Of a DNA stretch of 64,000 nucleotides, positions 9,242 to 18,620 are shown piece by piece (the first letter of the stretch is position 1; each line of letters begins with the position of its first letter). The stretch lies in contig JAFYRK010000113.1 of the NCBI GenBank assembly GCA_017559545.1, positions 31,803 to 95,802 on the forward strand. Direction: 5' to 3'. Position numbers and translations under genes: made by a program. Origin of the DNA: Bacteroidales bacterium. Lineage in GTDB: Bacteria > Bacteroidota > Bacteroidia > Bacteroidales > UBA932. Under the pieces are notes generated by a model that searched no databases, had not been told where the DNA came from, and saw only the letters and a program-made list of their open reading frames with translations.

Positions 9242-10285
9242 ATGAAAGACATCACTCCAGACAACATAGAAACATTTGCAAGGCTTATCGAGGAAGCCAG
9301 ACACCCAGTGATCGTTACCCACGCCAAGCCTGACGGAGACGCCATCGGCAGCAGCGTAGCGATGTTCCATTTCCTGGGCCTGTGCGGAAAGGATGACAGG
9401 CTTCTCGTACTGAATGACAACTGCCCGAGATTCCTCGGCTTCATCAGGGAAACAGTGCCGCAGGAAGCGCTGATCATCAGAGAAGAAAAACAGCAGAAAG
9501 CCCTCGAAGCCATAGAAAAGGCGGACCTGATCATATGCCTTGATTTTCACGCATTCCACAGGACAGGCGGTCTTGAAATGCCGCTTGCGGAATCCAAGGC
9601 GAAAAAGATTCTGATCGACCACCATCTTGACCCCGACAGGTCCCTATACAATCTTTCATTCTCCAAAAACGACATTTCATCCGCTTCAGAGTTCGTATTC
9701 TGGATACTGATGGCAACGCCGCAGATAAACGGCAATGCGCAGAATCTCCCTTTGGCGTGCGCAACCGCACTTATGACCGGAATGACAACCGACACGAACA
9801 ACTTCGGAAACTCCGTATACCCATCCACACTCGCAATGGCCTCCGACCTGCTCAGCGCAGGGGTGGACCGAGACATGATCCTCCAGAAAATCAACCAGGA
9901 GCATAGCGAAAGCAGGCTCAGACTCAAGGGATTCATGCTCAAGGACCTGATGAAGGTAACTAAGGACGGAGTGGCATACATGGTGCTTGACAAGAAGGCG
10001 CAGTACGGATACAAGATGCAGGAAGGTGACACAGAGGGTTTTGTAAACGAGCCGCTCAGCATCGGTAAGGTAAGGATGAGCATCTTCGCCAGAGAGGACT
10101 CCGGCGAGGTCAGAATATCCATCAGATCTAAGAGGGGCACTTCTGCGAACAAATGCGCCAAGCTATTCTTCAATGGAGGTGGGCACGAAAACGCAGCCGG
10201 AGGCAAGCTGTTCATGCCGATAAGCGAAGTCGAGGAATACATCAAAAAGCACGCACACATTTACATGACTGAATATGAAAAGTAA
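9242..10285 (+). CDS. nrnA: DHH/DHHA1 phosphoesterase, NrnA-type nanoRNase/pAp phosphatase
   Basis: 347 aa. DHH-domain motifs are THAKPDGDAIG (26-36), LDFHAFHRTGG (100-110) and DHHLDPD (126-132); the DHHA1 domain ends with GGGHENAAGG near residue 315. This layout matches NrnA, which degrades 2-5 nt RNA oligomers and, in several species, removes the 3' phosphate of pAp; which activity dominates here cannot be seen. First gene of a six-gene plus-strand run; its last codons overlap the next gene by 11 bp. Confidence 0.92.
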   Translation: MKDITPDNIETFARLIEEARHPVIVTHAKPDGDAIGSSVAMFHFLGLCGKDDRLLVLNDNCPRFLGFIRETVPQEALIIREEKQQKALEAIEKADLIICLDFHAFHRTGGLEMPLAESKAKKILIDHHLDPDRSLYNLSFSKNDISSASEFVFWILMATPQINGNAQNLPLACATALMTGMTTDTNNFGNSVYPSTLAMASDLLSAGVDRDMILQKINQEHSESRLRLKGFMLKDLMKVTKDGVAYMVLDKKAQYGYKMQEGDTEGFVNEPLSIGKVRMSIFAREDSGEVRISIRSKRGTSANKCAKLFFNGGGHENAAGGKLFMPISEVEEYIKKHAHIYMTEYEK

Positions 10286-10892
10286 GATCCTGATATTTAT
10301 ATTTCTCTGCCTGCTTGCAGGCTCATGCGTCAAGGAAAAGATGGAGACCATCTATTCCAAGCAAGAAACCCAGATAGACGCATACATAGCCAAAGCCAGG
10401 ATTGTGAAACGCGATTCCACCAGACTCGACATAACACCTGACGCAGAGGATCCGACCAAGAACGACACCACAAAAGTGAAGGTTGAATGGATGGACACTC
10501 TTAACGTGGCATACAACAAAGGAAGCGTAAGACTGGTCAAGACCGAAGGCACAGGCCCCATGTTGAACGAAGGAGGAGTTGTTTCATTCTATTACGCCGG
10601 ATATGTATTCACTTCAAGCCCATCGTCCCTTTTCGCAACAAACCATAAAGAAACAGCCGCAGGAGAAGGTTTTATTCTTACAGACGACGAGTATCAGATA
10701 TACGAGGTCGACATGAGGAGCAACGAACTGATAGAGGGTCTGAGGAACGGCTTGACAGGGGTAAGATCAGGAGAAGTGTGCGAAGTTGCCTTTTCCGGAA
10801 AATACGGATTCGGGAACGAGATTTTTGGCACAGTTCCTGTAAATTCCGCATTACTCTACAAAATATGGGTGCTCGGTGTCTCGAACGAGTAG
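10275..10892 (+). CDS. FKBP-type peptidyl-prolyl isomerase lipoprotein (single domain)
   Basis: 205 aa with a lipoprotein signal (LLAGSC, Cys about 18). Residues about 85-203 form an FKBP domain: GGVVSFYYAGYVF, then NELIEGLRNGLTGVRSGEVCEVAFSGKYGFGNEIFGTVPVNSALLYKIWVLGV. Such Bacteroidetes lipoproteins are thought to assist folding of exported proteins in the periplasm or at the outer membrane. The N-terminal 80 residues are charged and probably a linker. It overlaps nrnA by 11 bp and is followed by a second FKBP lipoprotein. Confidence 0.85.
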   Translation: MKSKILIFIFLCLLAGSCVKEKMETIYSKQETQIDAYIAKARIVKRDSTRLDITPDAEDPTKNDTTKVKVEWMDTLNVAYNKGSVRLVKTEGTGPMLNEGGVVSFYYAGYVFTSSPSSLFATNHKETAAGEGFILTDDEYQIYEVDMRSNELIEGLRNGLTGVRSGEVCEVAFSGKYGFGNEIFGTVPVNSALLYKIWVLGVSNE

Positions 10893-10911
10893 CGCCAGAA
10901 AGGATTTTTGT

Positions 10912-10919
10912 TATCTTTG
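10912..10919 (+). promoter_or_regulatory. -7 box TATCTTTG before second FKBP gene
   Basis: TATCTTTG, 24 bp upstream of the ATG at 10944, fits TAnnTTTG. No matching TTG sits about 20 bp upstream, so strength is uncertain; it would allow the downstream genes to be transcribed separately from nrnA. Confidence 0.45.
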
Positions 10920-10943
10920 CACGTTCATTTTTGATTTTAAGCG

Positions 10944-12014
10944 ATGAAGAAAGTATTCTATACTGCATTATACATAGCGGCGGCCATGATCCTGGCAGGC
11001 TGCGCAAAAACTGTAACACCTGGACCAAACGAGGCTAACAAGCGCTATTTTGAGGCATGGATGCAGAAATTCCACCCGGAAGCGACCCAAAGCGGTCTTG
11101 GCATATATATACTGAGCGAAACCGAAGGTGAGGGCGTAGAAGTGAAAGACAACGGTTATGCACTCATCAATTACAAAACAACCGACCTTGATGGCAACAT
11201 ATCATCATTTACCGATGCAAACACCGCCAAGCAGCTTGGAACCTACAGCGAGACCAGCTATTACGGTCCGAAGTTCACGACAACCTACAAGACCACCATC
11301 CAGGCTGGAGTCGGAGACGCACTATATGGCATGAAGGCCGGCGGCTACAAAAAAATCATCATCCCAAGCTGGCTCATGACAGCAAAAGAATTCGAGACTG
11401 CCCAGGACTACCTTGACTATTATGACGAAGACAACAGTGCTTCATACACGTCGAGCATCTACGAAATCGAGGTTGTAGATTATACAGAAGACATCGACAA
11501 GTGGCAGATTGACTCCATGGTCAGATTCTTCTCAAACGACAAGGTTATGATTGACGGCACTCCTGCCGACAGGGTATTTTCAGGCATGACAGCGGCCGAT
11601 TCCGTAAAGACCGGATTCTATTACAAGACCCTCGTCGAGCCTGCCGATACGACTTCATTCGCAAAAGACACAACCGTCTACATCAACTACACCGGCAAGC
11701 TCCTTAACGGACTGGTTTTCGACACCACCATAGAAAGAGTTGCCAAGGATAATGGATTATACTCGCCATCGAAAACTTACAAGCCGGTTCAGATCAACTG
11801 GGGAGAGGAATATTCTGAGATTACGATGGGATCTGACAAGAGTACCGTTGTAGAAGGATTCTCCCTTACTCTCTGGCAGATGAGGGCAAAGGAAAAAGGC
11901 GTAGGAGTATTCTATTCAAACTACGGATACCAGTACTCAGGCAGCGGTTCCAGCATCCCTGGATATGCTCCGCTGATCTTCGAGATCGAGCTCGTAGCAA
12001 AGCCCGAGGACTAA
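10944..12014 (+). CDS. FKBP-type peptidyl-prolyl isomerase lipoprotein (two domains)
   Basis: 356 aa, lipobox ILAGC. Two FKBP-like units are visible: one at about 65-180 (YALINYKTTDLDG ... GVGDALYGMKAGGYKKIIIPSWL) and one at about 220-353 (TTVYINYTGKLLNGLVFDTT ... VVEGFSLTLWQMRAKEKGVGVFYSNYGY). Both end with a hydrophobic strand of the FEIEL or YEIEV type. It probably acts as a periplasmic or outer-membrane foldase. It is separated by 51 bp from the single-domain FKBP gene and by 3 bp from the MATE gene. Confidence 0.85.
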   Translation: MKKVFYTALYIAAAMILAGCAKTVTPGPNEANKRYFEAWMQKFHPEATQSGLGIYILSETEGEGVEVKDNGYALINYKTTDLDGNISSFTDANTAKQLGTYSETSYYGPKFTTTYKTTIQAGVGDALYGMKAGGYKKIIIPSWLMTAKEFETAQDYLDYYDEDNSASYTSSIYEIEVVDYTEDIDKWQIDSMVRFFSNDKVMIDGTPADRVFSGMTAADSVKTGFYYKTLVEPADTTSFAKDTTVYINYTGKLLNGLVFDTTIERVAKDNGLYSPSKTYKPVQINWGEEYSEITMGSDKSTVVEGFSLTLWQMRAKEKGVGVFYSNYGYQYSGSGSSIPGYAPLIFEIELVAKPED

Positions 12015-12017
12015 GAG

Positions 12018-13409
12018 ATGAATTCCAGCAAATCAGCAATCCCGACTGAATTAGGCACCGACAGGATCGGGCGCCTGCTCAAGCAGTATGCGCTGCCAGC
12101 AATCATTGCACAGACAGCCGCCTCCCTCTACAATATGGTAGACAGCATCTTCATCGGACAGGGAGTAGGTCCGCTTGCAATATCAGGTCTTGCCGTAACT
12201 TTCCCACTGATGAACCTCTCCACAGCATTCGGAACATTGGTAGGTGCCGGAGCAGCTGTGATGCTTTCCGTCCTTCTCGGACAAAAGAATTACAAGGCTG
12301 CGAACAAGGTTCTCGGCAATGTGGTCAGCCTGAACATAATCATAGGACTGATATTCATGGCAGTCGCCTTGATATTCATCGACCCTATCCTCTATTTCTT
12401 CGGAGCCAGCGAAAACACGCTTCCATATGCCAAGGAGTACATTAGGATCATCCTTATCGGAAACGTCATAACGCATGTGTATTTCGGTCTCAACGCAGCC
12501 ATGCGCTCGTCAGGATTCCCGAAGAAGGCCATGGCGCTTACAATATTCACAGTCGTCTTCAATACCATCCTTGACCCTGTCTTCATTTTCGTGTTTGATA
12601 TGGGAATCGCTGGTGCGGCATGGGCTACGGTTTTATCACAGACTGTTGCAATGGGAATAGTCCTGAGGCACTTCAGCGATAGGGAAAGAGCCTTTCATTT
12701 TGAGAAAGGCATATTCAAGCTTGACATGCGCGTCGCAAAAGACTCACTTGCTATCGGTATGGGACCTTTCCTGATGAACGCGGCAGCATGTCTGGTGACA
12801 CTCTTCATCAACCAGCAGCTGCGCGACTATAGCGGCGACCTTGGAATCGGAGCATATGGAATCTGCAACCGACTCATATTCATGTTCATCATGATATGCA
12901 TGGGACTGAATCAGGGAATGCAGCCGATTGCCGGTTACAACTATGGAGCAAAGCAGTATTCAAGAGTGAAGGAAGTGTTCTGGATGACAGCAAAGATGGG
13001 CACGATAGTTACATGCATCTGCTTTGTAATCGGAATGTTCTTCCCAAGAGTGGCTGTAGGAATCTTCACCCATGATGAAGCGCTGATGGATATGGCGGCA
13101 CACGGATTCAGACTACTCGTGATCGGATTCCCTATCGTAGGATTCCAGATGATCGGAACCAACTTCTTCCAATGCCTTGGCATGGTTAAGAAATCAGTGA
13201 TACTTTCACTTTCAAGACAGATTCTGTTCCTTCTTCCACTCCTATACGCCCTCCCGCTAAGGCATGGAGCAAGTGGGGTATGGATAAGCTTCCCTATATC
13301 GGACTTGCTGTCGGCATTACTTACAGCAATCCTGCTCAGAAGACTTTTCAAGAAGTTCAACAGGCTCCAGGACGGACAGGAATCATCAATCTTAGGTAGC
13401 CAGATTTAG
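12018..13409 (+). CDS. MATE-family multidrug/cation antiporter
   Basis: 463 aa with twelve predicted membrane helices in two similar halves. Family features are the N-terminal LGTDRIGRLLKQYALPAIIAQ, SLYNMVDSIFIGQGVGPLAISGLAVTFP and the second-half MGLNQGMQPIAGYNYGAKQYSRV. MATE proteins export organic cations or metabolites by Na+ or H+ antiport in the inner membrane; the substrate here is unknown. It starts 3 bp after the FKBP gene. Confidence 0.93.
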   Translation: MNSSKSAIPTELGTDRIGRLLKQYALPAIIAQTAASLYNMVDSIFIGQGVGPLAISGLAVTFPLMNLSTAFGTLVGAGAAVMLSVLLGQKNYKAANKVLGNVVSLNIIIGLIFMAVALIFIDPILYFFGASENTLPYAKEYIRIILIGNVITHVYFGLNAAMRSSGFPKKAMALTIFTVVFNTILDPVFIFVFDMGIAGAAWATVLSQTVAMGIVLRHFSDRERAFHFEKGIFKLDMRVAKDSLAIGMGPFLMNAAACLVTLFINQQLRDYSGDLGIGAYGICNRLIFMFIMICMGLNQGMQPIAGYNYGAKQYSRVKEVFWMTAKMGTIVTCICFVIGMFFPRVAVGIFTHDEALMDMAAHGFRLLVIGFPIVGFQMIGTNFFQCLGMVKKSVILSLSRQILFLLPLLYALPLRHGASGVWISFPISDLLSALLTAILLRRLFKKFNRLQDGQESSILGSQI

Positions 13410-13420
13410 ACCCTACAGCT

Positions 13421-14029
13421 ATGGAAAAGAAGATTATCATCAACATAGGAAGGCAGTTCGGAGGCGGCGGACGTGGAGTCGCATACGAGCTGGGAAAAAA
13501 GCTGAACATTCCGGTCTACGACAGAGAAATCATCAGTCAGGCCGCAAAGGATAGCGGATTCGGCGCAGAGTTCTTCAAGGAACGTGATGAGAAGAGGGGT
13601 TTCTTCTCCTTTACCGAAATCTTCACGAGCGGCTTTGGAGACACTGAAAACTATATGAGCGACAGGGGGATATTCAAGCTCCAGAGCCAGACAATCGAGA
13701 AGATCGCCGAGCAGGGATCGGCTATTATAGTAGGCAGATGCGCTGACTATATCCTTAGGGAGAATGAGAACACACTCAACGTATTCCTGACCTCCCCTCT
13801 TGAAGTACGCGCAGAGCGCATTGCCGCAAGACAGGGAATGAGTATCGAGGAAGCTAAAGCCAAAGCTCTTGAAAAAGACAGGAAAAGAGCTGAATATTAT
13901 AACTATTACACCTTCGGCGAATGGGGTGCGGCAGGAACTTATGACCTTTGCATCGACTCGTCGATTCTCGGAATCGAAGGAACAGCAGACTTCATCATCG
14001 ATTTTGCGAGAAAAGCGGGCAAGATCTAA
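13421..14029 (+). CDS. Cytidylate-kinase-like P-loop kinase
   Basis: 202 aa matching the cytidylate kinase-like family (PF13189). The P-loop is the glycine-rich GRQFGGGGRG near residues 11-20; later motifs are VYDREIISQAA, IIVGRCADYIL and SPLEVRAERIAARQGMS. It lacks the layout of a classic Cmk and is common as a second, uncharacterised nucleotide kinase in Bacteroidetes and Firmicutes. The phosphate acceptor is unknown. Packed between MATE (11 bp) and the serine hydrolase (3 bp). Confidence 0.85.
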   Translation: MEKKIIINIGRQFGGGGRGVAYELGKKLNIPVYDREIISQAAKDSGFGAEFFKERDEKRGFFSFTEIFTSGFGDTENYMSDRGIFKLQSQTIEKIAEQGSAIIVGRCADYILRENENTLNVFLTSPLEVRAERIAARQGMSIEEAKAKALEKDRKRAEYYNYYTFGEWGAAGTYDLCIDSSILGIEGTADFIIDFARKAGKI

Positions 14030-14032
14030 CTA

Positions 14033-15310
14033 ATGAAGAAAAGGAACATCATCATATCATTTATTGCAATTGCCGCCCTCGTGACGGCTTTTGCCATTAT
14101 TACACGTTGCTCAAAAGCAAAGGAAGACGAGAACTCTCACCAGTTCAGGCTCAACGACACTCTGACAAACGCCATGTCTGAGATTCCCGAGCTTGCTCCA
14201 ATGGACAGGAAAATAAAGAAATTCATGACCAGATGGCACATTAAGGGAGCATCTCTGGCCATTACCAGAAACGACTCACTACTATACGCCAAAGGATACG
14301 GATGGGCGGATGCCGAGGAAGAGATCCTGATGGAACCAAGCCATATCATGCGCATGGCTTCCGTATCCAAGCTCCTCACTGCCGCAGGAATCATGGTCCT
14401 TCAGGACATGGACCGCCTCTGCATCAAGGACACTGTATTCGGTCCCGGAGGAATTCTGGATGACCCTTTTTTCAACGACCTGGTAAAGTGCGACAAGAAC
14501 TATAGAAAAATCACAGTCGAGCACCTTTTGAGACATCAGGCTGGATTCAGAAGAGACCCGCTGTTCTCATCCGTAGATGTAAAGAATCAACTCGGTCTTG
14601 ACCATCCGCCTACCAAAGAGGACTACTTCGGCTTAGTGCTGAGCAGAAAATTACGCTGGGTACCGGGTACAAGCCAGAAATACTCGAACTTTGGCTATCT
14701 TCTACTGTCAGAAATCATAGAAAGAGTATCGGGGATACCGTATGAGCAGTTCATGAAAGAGAAGGTGCTTGAGCCTGCCGGATGTTTCGACATGCACATA
14801 GGAGGAACATATTACAGTGATAAAAGACCCAATGAGGTTAGATACTACACCCACGAAGGAGACGGCAAATTTATCGAAGAATACACTGGAAGCGGCCAAA
14901 TGGTAGAGCGCTGCTACGGTGGCACTGACCTGCCGCTTCTTTCGGGAGCCGGTGCGTGGTGCGCCTCCCCTGCTGAAATAGCCCGCTTCGTTGCAAGCAT
15001 AGACAGCAAGCCCGGCGTAAAGGACATCATCTCACATGACAGTTTCCTTCAGATGACCGCATACTATGATAAAGAGACATTCTCATTGGGATGGAATGAC
15101 ACAGATCCTGCAAGAGGATGGAACAGGACCGGAACATTAGCTGGTACAAGCGCCCTTGTCAGATATTATCCTGACGGAGAGTGCTGGATCATGGTCACCA
15201 ACACCAGTACATATAGAGGGCCTCGGTTCCCTAAGTATACCGAAGCCCTCTTCAAAGAATGTCGTTCACTTTACAGTGACAAGCTACCCAAAAGAAACCT
15301 GTTTGAGTAA
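14033..15310 (+). CDS. Serine hydrolase, class C beta-lactamase-like
   Basis: 425 aa with an N-terminal membrane/signal segment (about 5-25, possibly a lipobox-like TRCS). The beta-lactamase/DD-peptidase fold is shown by the SxxK motif SVSK in MRMASVSKLLTAAG, the YSN motif in QKYSNFGYLLLSEI and, near the C-terminus, a RTGTLAGT segment in the KTG position (here Arg-Thr-Gly). Members are periplasmic peptidases or esterases acting on peptidoglycan or small esters; this one is unlikely to be a resistance enzyme judging only from context. Last gene of the plus-strand run, convergent with buk (8 bp apart). Confidence 0.88.
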   Translation: MKKRNIIISFIAIAALVTAFAIITRCSKAKEDENSHQFRLNDTLTNAMSEIPELAPMDRKIKKFMTRWHIKGASLAITRNDSLLYAKGYGWADAEEEILMEPSHIMRMASVSKLLTAAGIMVLQDMDRLCIKDTVFGPGGILDDPFFNDLVKCDKNYRKITVEHLLRHQAGFRRDPLFSSVDVKNQLGLDHPPTKEDYFGLVLSRKLRWVPGTSQKYSNFGYLLLSEIIERVSGIPYEQFMKEKVLEPAGCFDMHIGGTYYSDKRPNEVRYYTHEGDGKFIEEYTGSGQMVERCYGGTDLPLLSGAGAWCASPAEIARFVASIDSKPGVKDIISHDSFLQMTAYYDKETFSLGWNDTDPARGWNRTGTLAGTSALVRYYPDGECWIMVTNTSTYRGPRFPKYTEALFKECRSLYSDKLPKRNLFE

Positions 15311-15318
15311 TCTGGTTC

Positions 15319-16425
15319 CTAATATCTCTTAACCTCAAACTCGCCTGCAAGAATGCCATAGCCATTCTCTGCCAGCGATTCAAGTTCATTTTCACCTGCA
15401 TATACCAGAACCGGAGCGATAAACTGCACCATATCAGTAATCGCAGCAGTGATGGCCTTTCCGTATGCGATTCCTCCGGTCAGTATGATAGCGTCGACCC
15501 TACCGCCTACCACGGTAGCCATTGAACCGATATATTTTGCTACGGAAATGCAGAATGCCTGTAGAAAGTCTACACAAGCCTTTTCGCCTGCATCCGCTCT
15601 GTTGATGATTTCACGGAAGTCATTTGTTCCAAGATGAGCTACTGCGCCACCCTTTCCAACAAGCATCTTCTTGACCTCAGCCTTGGTATATTCGCCACTG
15701 AAACACATCTCGACAAGAGGGAATGCCGGTACTGAACCAGCACGTTCCGGGCTCATAGGGCCGTCGCCACCAAGAGCATCATTAACATCGATCACAAGAC
15801 CGTTCCTGTGAAGAGAAACCGACGAACCACCGCCCATATGAGCCACAATCACGGTCACGTCCTTGTTTGTCTTGCCTATGCTGCCAGCATAACGACGGAC
15901 CATCGCACGTGAGTTCAATGCATGGAAAGCAGGTCTGTGCGGCAATGCCGGATGTCCTGAGATCTTAAGTTCCGGAAGCATATCATCTGATGTCGGAGCA
16001 TCCGCAATATACGCCTTGCACACACCCGCCATACCTTTCTCGGCACGCATCTTATTGATATCACCCGCCATGTCATCTGCGATCAAAGCGCTGAGATTAC
16101 ATGCATGAACGCCATCCTTGCCTGCCATCAGTGCATCACGCATTTCCTGAGTAACCTCATACACACCAGTCTGGATAGGAGTGATCAGTCCTCCACGAGC
16201 CATGATAAGGTCTATTGAATCCAGTCCGACTCCGTTCTCAGTCAGAAAGTTCACAATGGCATCACGGCGCATGCCGCCCTGATGCATCACTGATTCATAT
16301 TTCGCTATCTCTTCTGCAGAGTGAGTGAGATTTGTCTCGAATTTCTGGACACCGTCCTCGTAAAAACCGATCTTGGTAGAGGTTGAACCAGGGTTGATTA
16401 TAAGAATTTTTCCTTTCATGGTCAT
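15319..16425 (-). CDS. buk: Butyrate kinase
   Basis: 368 aa, acetokinase (ASKHA) superfamily, with ILIINPGSTSTKIGFYEDG at the N-terminus and VIVAHMGGGSSVSLHRNGLVIDVNDALGGDGPMSPERAG in the middle, typical of butyrate or branched-chain fatty acid kinase. It converts butyryl-phosphate (or isobutyryl/isovaleryl-phosphate) plus ADP to the acid plus ATP. It starts 1 bp after the ptb stop. No butyryl-CoA synthesis genes are in the window, so the physiological acid is not determined. Confidence 0.93.
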   Translation of the reverse strand: MTMKGKILIINPGSTSTKIGFYEDGVQKFETNLTHSAEEIAKYESVMHQGGMRRDAIVNFLTENGVGLDSIDLIMARGGLITPIQTGVYEVTQEMRDALMAGKDGVHACNLSALIADDMAGDINKMRAEKGMAGVCKAYIADAPTSDDMLPELKISGHPALPHRPAFHALNSRAMVRRYAGSIGKTNKDVTVIVAHMGGGSSVSLHRNGLVIDVNDALGGDGPMSPERAGSVPAFPLVEMCFSGEYTKAEVKKMLVGKGGAVAHLGTNDFREIINRADAGEKACVDFLQAFCISVAKYIGSMATVVGGRVDAIILTGGIAYGKAITAAITDMVQFIAPVLVYAGENELESLAENGYGILAGEFEVKRY

Positions 16426-16426
16426 A

Positions 16427-17329
16427 TTAGAACATTGCCGCGATAGCGATTGAATTCAATTTTGTCTCAATGCTGTCCGCACGGCTTGAAAGCACGCATG
16501 GAACCTTTGCACCTACAAGGATACCGGCCTGCTTCACACCTGGAACCAACTTCGAATTAGCCTTATAGAATACATTACCGGACTCGATGTTAGGGAAGAG
16601 GATGCAGTCTGCATCTCCAGCCACCGGGCTCACGAGACCCTTGATCTGGACAGACTCCATGTCAATTGCGACATCAAGAGCGAGCGGGCCGTCTGCAATG
16701 CATCCCTTGATCTGCCCACGTTCCACCATCTTGGAAAGCATTGCCGCCTCAATTGAAGCAGGCTGGCTATGAAGCACCTGCTCTGTTGCGGCAAGGATTG
16801 CGACCTTAGGAGTCTGCACTCCAACAGCCTTGGCAGTCCTTACGAGGCACTCCATGATGATCTGCTTCTGCTTGAAGTCCGGCGCTGGGATTACCGCTAC
16901 GTCTCCTACAAAAAGAAGCTTGTGGTATGATGGGATCTCAAGTGTCGTACAGTGTGTCAGCGTACCCTTCGGAGGAAGAAGTCCCTTCTCCTTGTTAAGG
17001 ATGGCACGGAGGAACTTGTCTGTAGAGCAGAGACCCTTCATAAGGAAGTCTCCCTCGCCGTCGTTGATCATCTGGACTGCCTGAGCTACAGACTTGAGCT
17101 CATCTGGGTTATGTACGATTGTGAATACAGAGACATCAACTCCCTCTTCTGCGCAAGCCTTGGCAATAAGGTCCTGGTCTCCCACAAGTGTCACATCAGC
17201 CAGACCAAGTTCCACAGCTTTGCCTGCCGCAGCTACAGTATGAGTGTCAACACCCCATGCAGCTACCATTCTTTTCCTGTTGCCTCTGCCCTTGAGCTCG
17301 GCATAGATCTGTTCAAATTTTGTAAACAT
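16427..17329 (-). CDS. ptb: Phosphate butyryltransferase
   Basis: 300 aa from ATG at 17329 (MFTKFEQIYAEL), the usual start in this family; longer forms would run into the hairpin after ackA. The phosphate acetyl/butyryltransferase fold is shown by KGLCSTDKFLRAILNKEKGLL and GVQTPKVAILAATEQV, and a C-terminal ADCILFPNIESGNVFYK. It makes butyryl-phosphate from butyryl-CoA for Buk. A purine-rich AAAGAAG precedes the start. Forms ackA-ptb-buk with its neighbours. Confidence 0.92.
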   Translation of the reverse strand: MFTKFEQIYAELKGRGNRKRMVAAWGVDTHTVAAAGKAVELGLADVTLVGDQDLIAKACAEEGVDVSVFTIVHNPDELKSVAQAVQMINDGEGDFLMKGLCSTDKFLRAILNKEKGLLPPKGTLTHCTTLEIPSYHKLLFVGDVAVIPAPDFKQKQIIMECLVRTAKAVGVQTPKVAILAATEQVLHSQPASIEAAMLSKMVERGQIKGCIADGPLALDVAIDMESVQIKGLVSPVAGDADCILFPNIESGNVFYKANSKLVPGVKQAGILVGAKVPCVLSSRADSIETKLNSIAIAAMF

Positions 17330-17347
17330 CTTCTTTATAAAATATAT

Positions 17348-17366
17348 CCCCGGCATAATACCGGGG
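17348..17366 (-). terminator. Hairpin between ackA and ptb
   Basis: CCCCGG at 17348-17353 pairs with CCGGGG at 17361-17366 around a 7-nt loop. On the minus strand it follows the ackA stop by 6 bp and is followed by ATATATTTTAT. It may be a partial terminator, an mRNA-stabilising stem, or an attenuator setting the ackA to ptb-buk ratio. Confidence 0.5.
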
Positions 17367-17372
17367 ACTTGA

Positions 17373-18584
17373 TTATTCTTCGTTAAGTACAATATTCATA
17401 GTGTCGCGGGCAATCATCAGCTCTTCATTTGTAGTAATGAGAGCAACCTTAACCTTAGAGTCAGGGAGTGTAATGATTGTATCGACTCCTCTTACCACGT
17501 TTGCATCATAGTCAAACTTGACACCGAGGTAAGTAAGATTCTCGCACACTCTGCGGCGCAGACGGCTGTTGTTCTCACCGATACCGCCTGTGAAGACGAT
17601 AAGGTCAACACCATTCATTGCAGCTGCATATGCACCGATGTACTTTGTAATCTCGTATGTAAGCTTCTTGAGGGTAAGCTTTGCCTTTGCATCGCCATTA
17701 TTTGCCGCCTCATCAAGGTCACGGGCATCAGATGACACACATGAAAGTCCAAGGAAACCAGACTTCTTGTTAAGCACGGTACTCATCTGTGCAGCTGTAA
17801 GGCCTTCCTTCTCCTGGATGTAAGTTACAACCTCAGGGTCAACGCTACCGCTTCGTGTTCCCATGATAAGTCCCTCAAGCGGAGTGAATCCCATTGTAGT
17901 ATCGATAGACTTTCCGTTTACAACTGCAGCGATAGAGCTTCCGTTTCCAAGGTGGCAGGTGATGATCTTAGAGTAGTTGATATCAAGGCCTGCGAACTTG
18001 GCACCCTTTGCAGAAACATACTTGTGGCTTGTTCCGTGGAATCCGTAACGACGGATACCATATTTCTCGTAATACTCGTATGGAAGACCGTACATGTACG
18101 CATACGATGGCATTGTCTGGTGGAAAGCAGTGTCAAATACACCAACCTGAGGAACCTCAGGAAGAACCGCTGAAACCGCCTTGATTCCAAGAAGGTTTGC
18201 AGGATTATGAAGAGGTGCAAAAACCGAGCACTTCTCAAGCTGAGCCACAACCTCATCTGTTATGAGCTGACTGCATACGAACTCCTCAGCACCGTGAACA
18301 ACCCTATGTCCAACAGCCTCAATATCCTCAAGAGTATCGAGCACGCCATATTGTTTGTCGAGGAGAGCCTCAAGGACGGCCTTGATACCTACTGTATGGT
18401 TCTCAATAGGCATTTCCTTTACGAGATTCTCTTTTCCTGGAGCCTGATGCTTAAGGCAACCTGTTTCCATTCCGATTCTCTCTACAAGACCTTTTGCAAG
18501 AAGATCATAAACCTCATCGTTCTTCATGTCAAGAAGCTGATACTTCAAAGAAGAGCTTCCGCAGTTGAGTACTAAAATAATCAT
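17373..18584 (-). CDS. ackA: Acetate kinase
   Basis: 403 aa, full length for AckA, with MIILVLNCGSSSLKYQLLD, VGVFDTAFHQTMP, RRYGFHGTSHKYV, ITCHLGNGSSIAAV and VFTGGIGENN motifs all present. It makes ATP and acetate from acetyl-phosphate. No pta for acetyl-CoA lies in the window. The gene is first in the ackA-ptb-buk run. Confidence 0.97.
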   Translation of the reverse strand: MIILVLNCGSSSLKYQLLDMKNDEVYDLLAKGLVERIGMETGCLKHQAPGKENLVKEMPIENHTVGIKAVLEALLDKQYGVLDTLEDIEAVGHRVVHGAEEFVCSQLITDEVVAQLEKCSVFAPLHNPANLLGIKAVSAVLPEVPQVGVFDTAFHQTMPSYAYMYGLPYEYYEKYGIRRYGFHGTSHKYVSAKGAKFAGLDINYSKIITCHLGNGSSIAAVVNGKSIDTTMGFTPLEGLIMGTRSGSVDPEVVTYIQEKEGLTAAQMSTVLNKKSGFLGLSCVSSDARDLDEAANNGDAKAKLTLKKLTYEITKYIGAYAAAMNGVDLIVFTGGIGENNSRLRRRVCENLTYLGVKFDYDANVVRGVDTIITLPDSKVKVALITTNEELMIARDTMNIVLNEE

Positions 18585-18620
18585 GTCGTTATATTTTTGT
18601 TTTGTTTATCTTCCAATCCG

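Noticed and set aside
9547-10260. 237-codon minus-strand frame opposite nrnA
   Set aside because: Antisense of a well-supported DHH gene; no family features or promoter.
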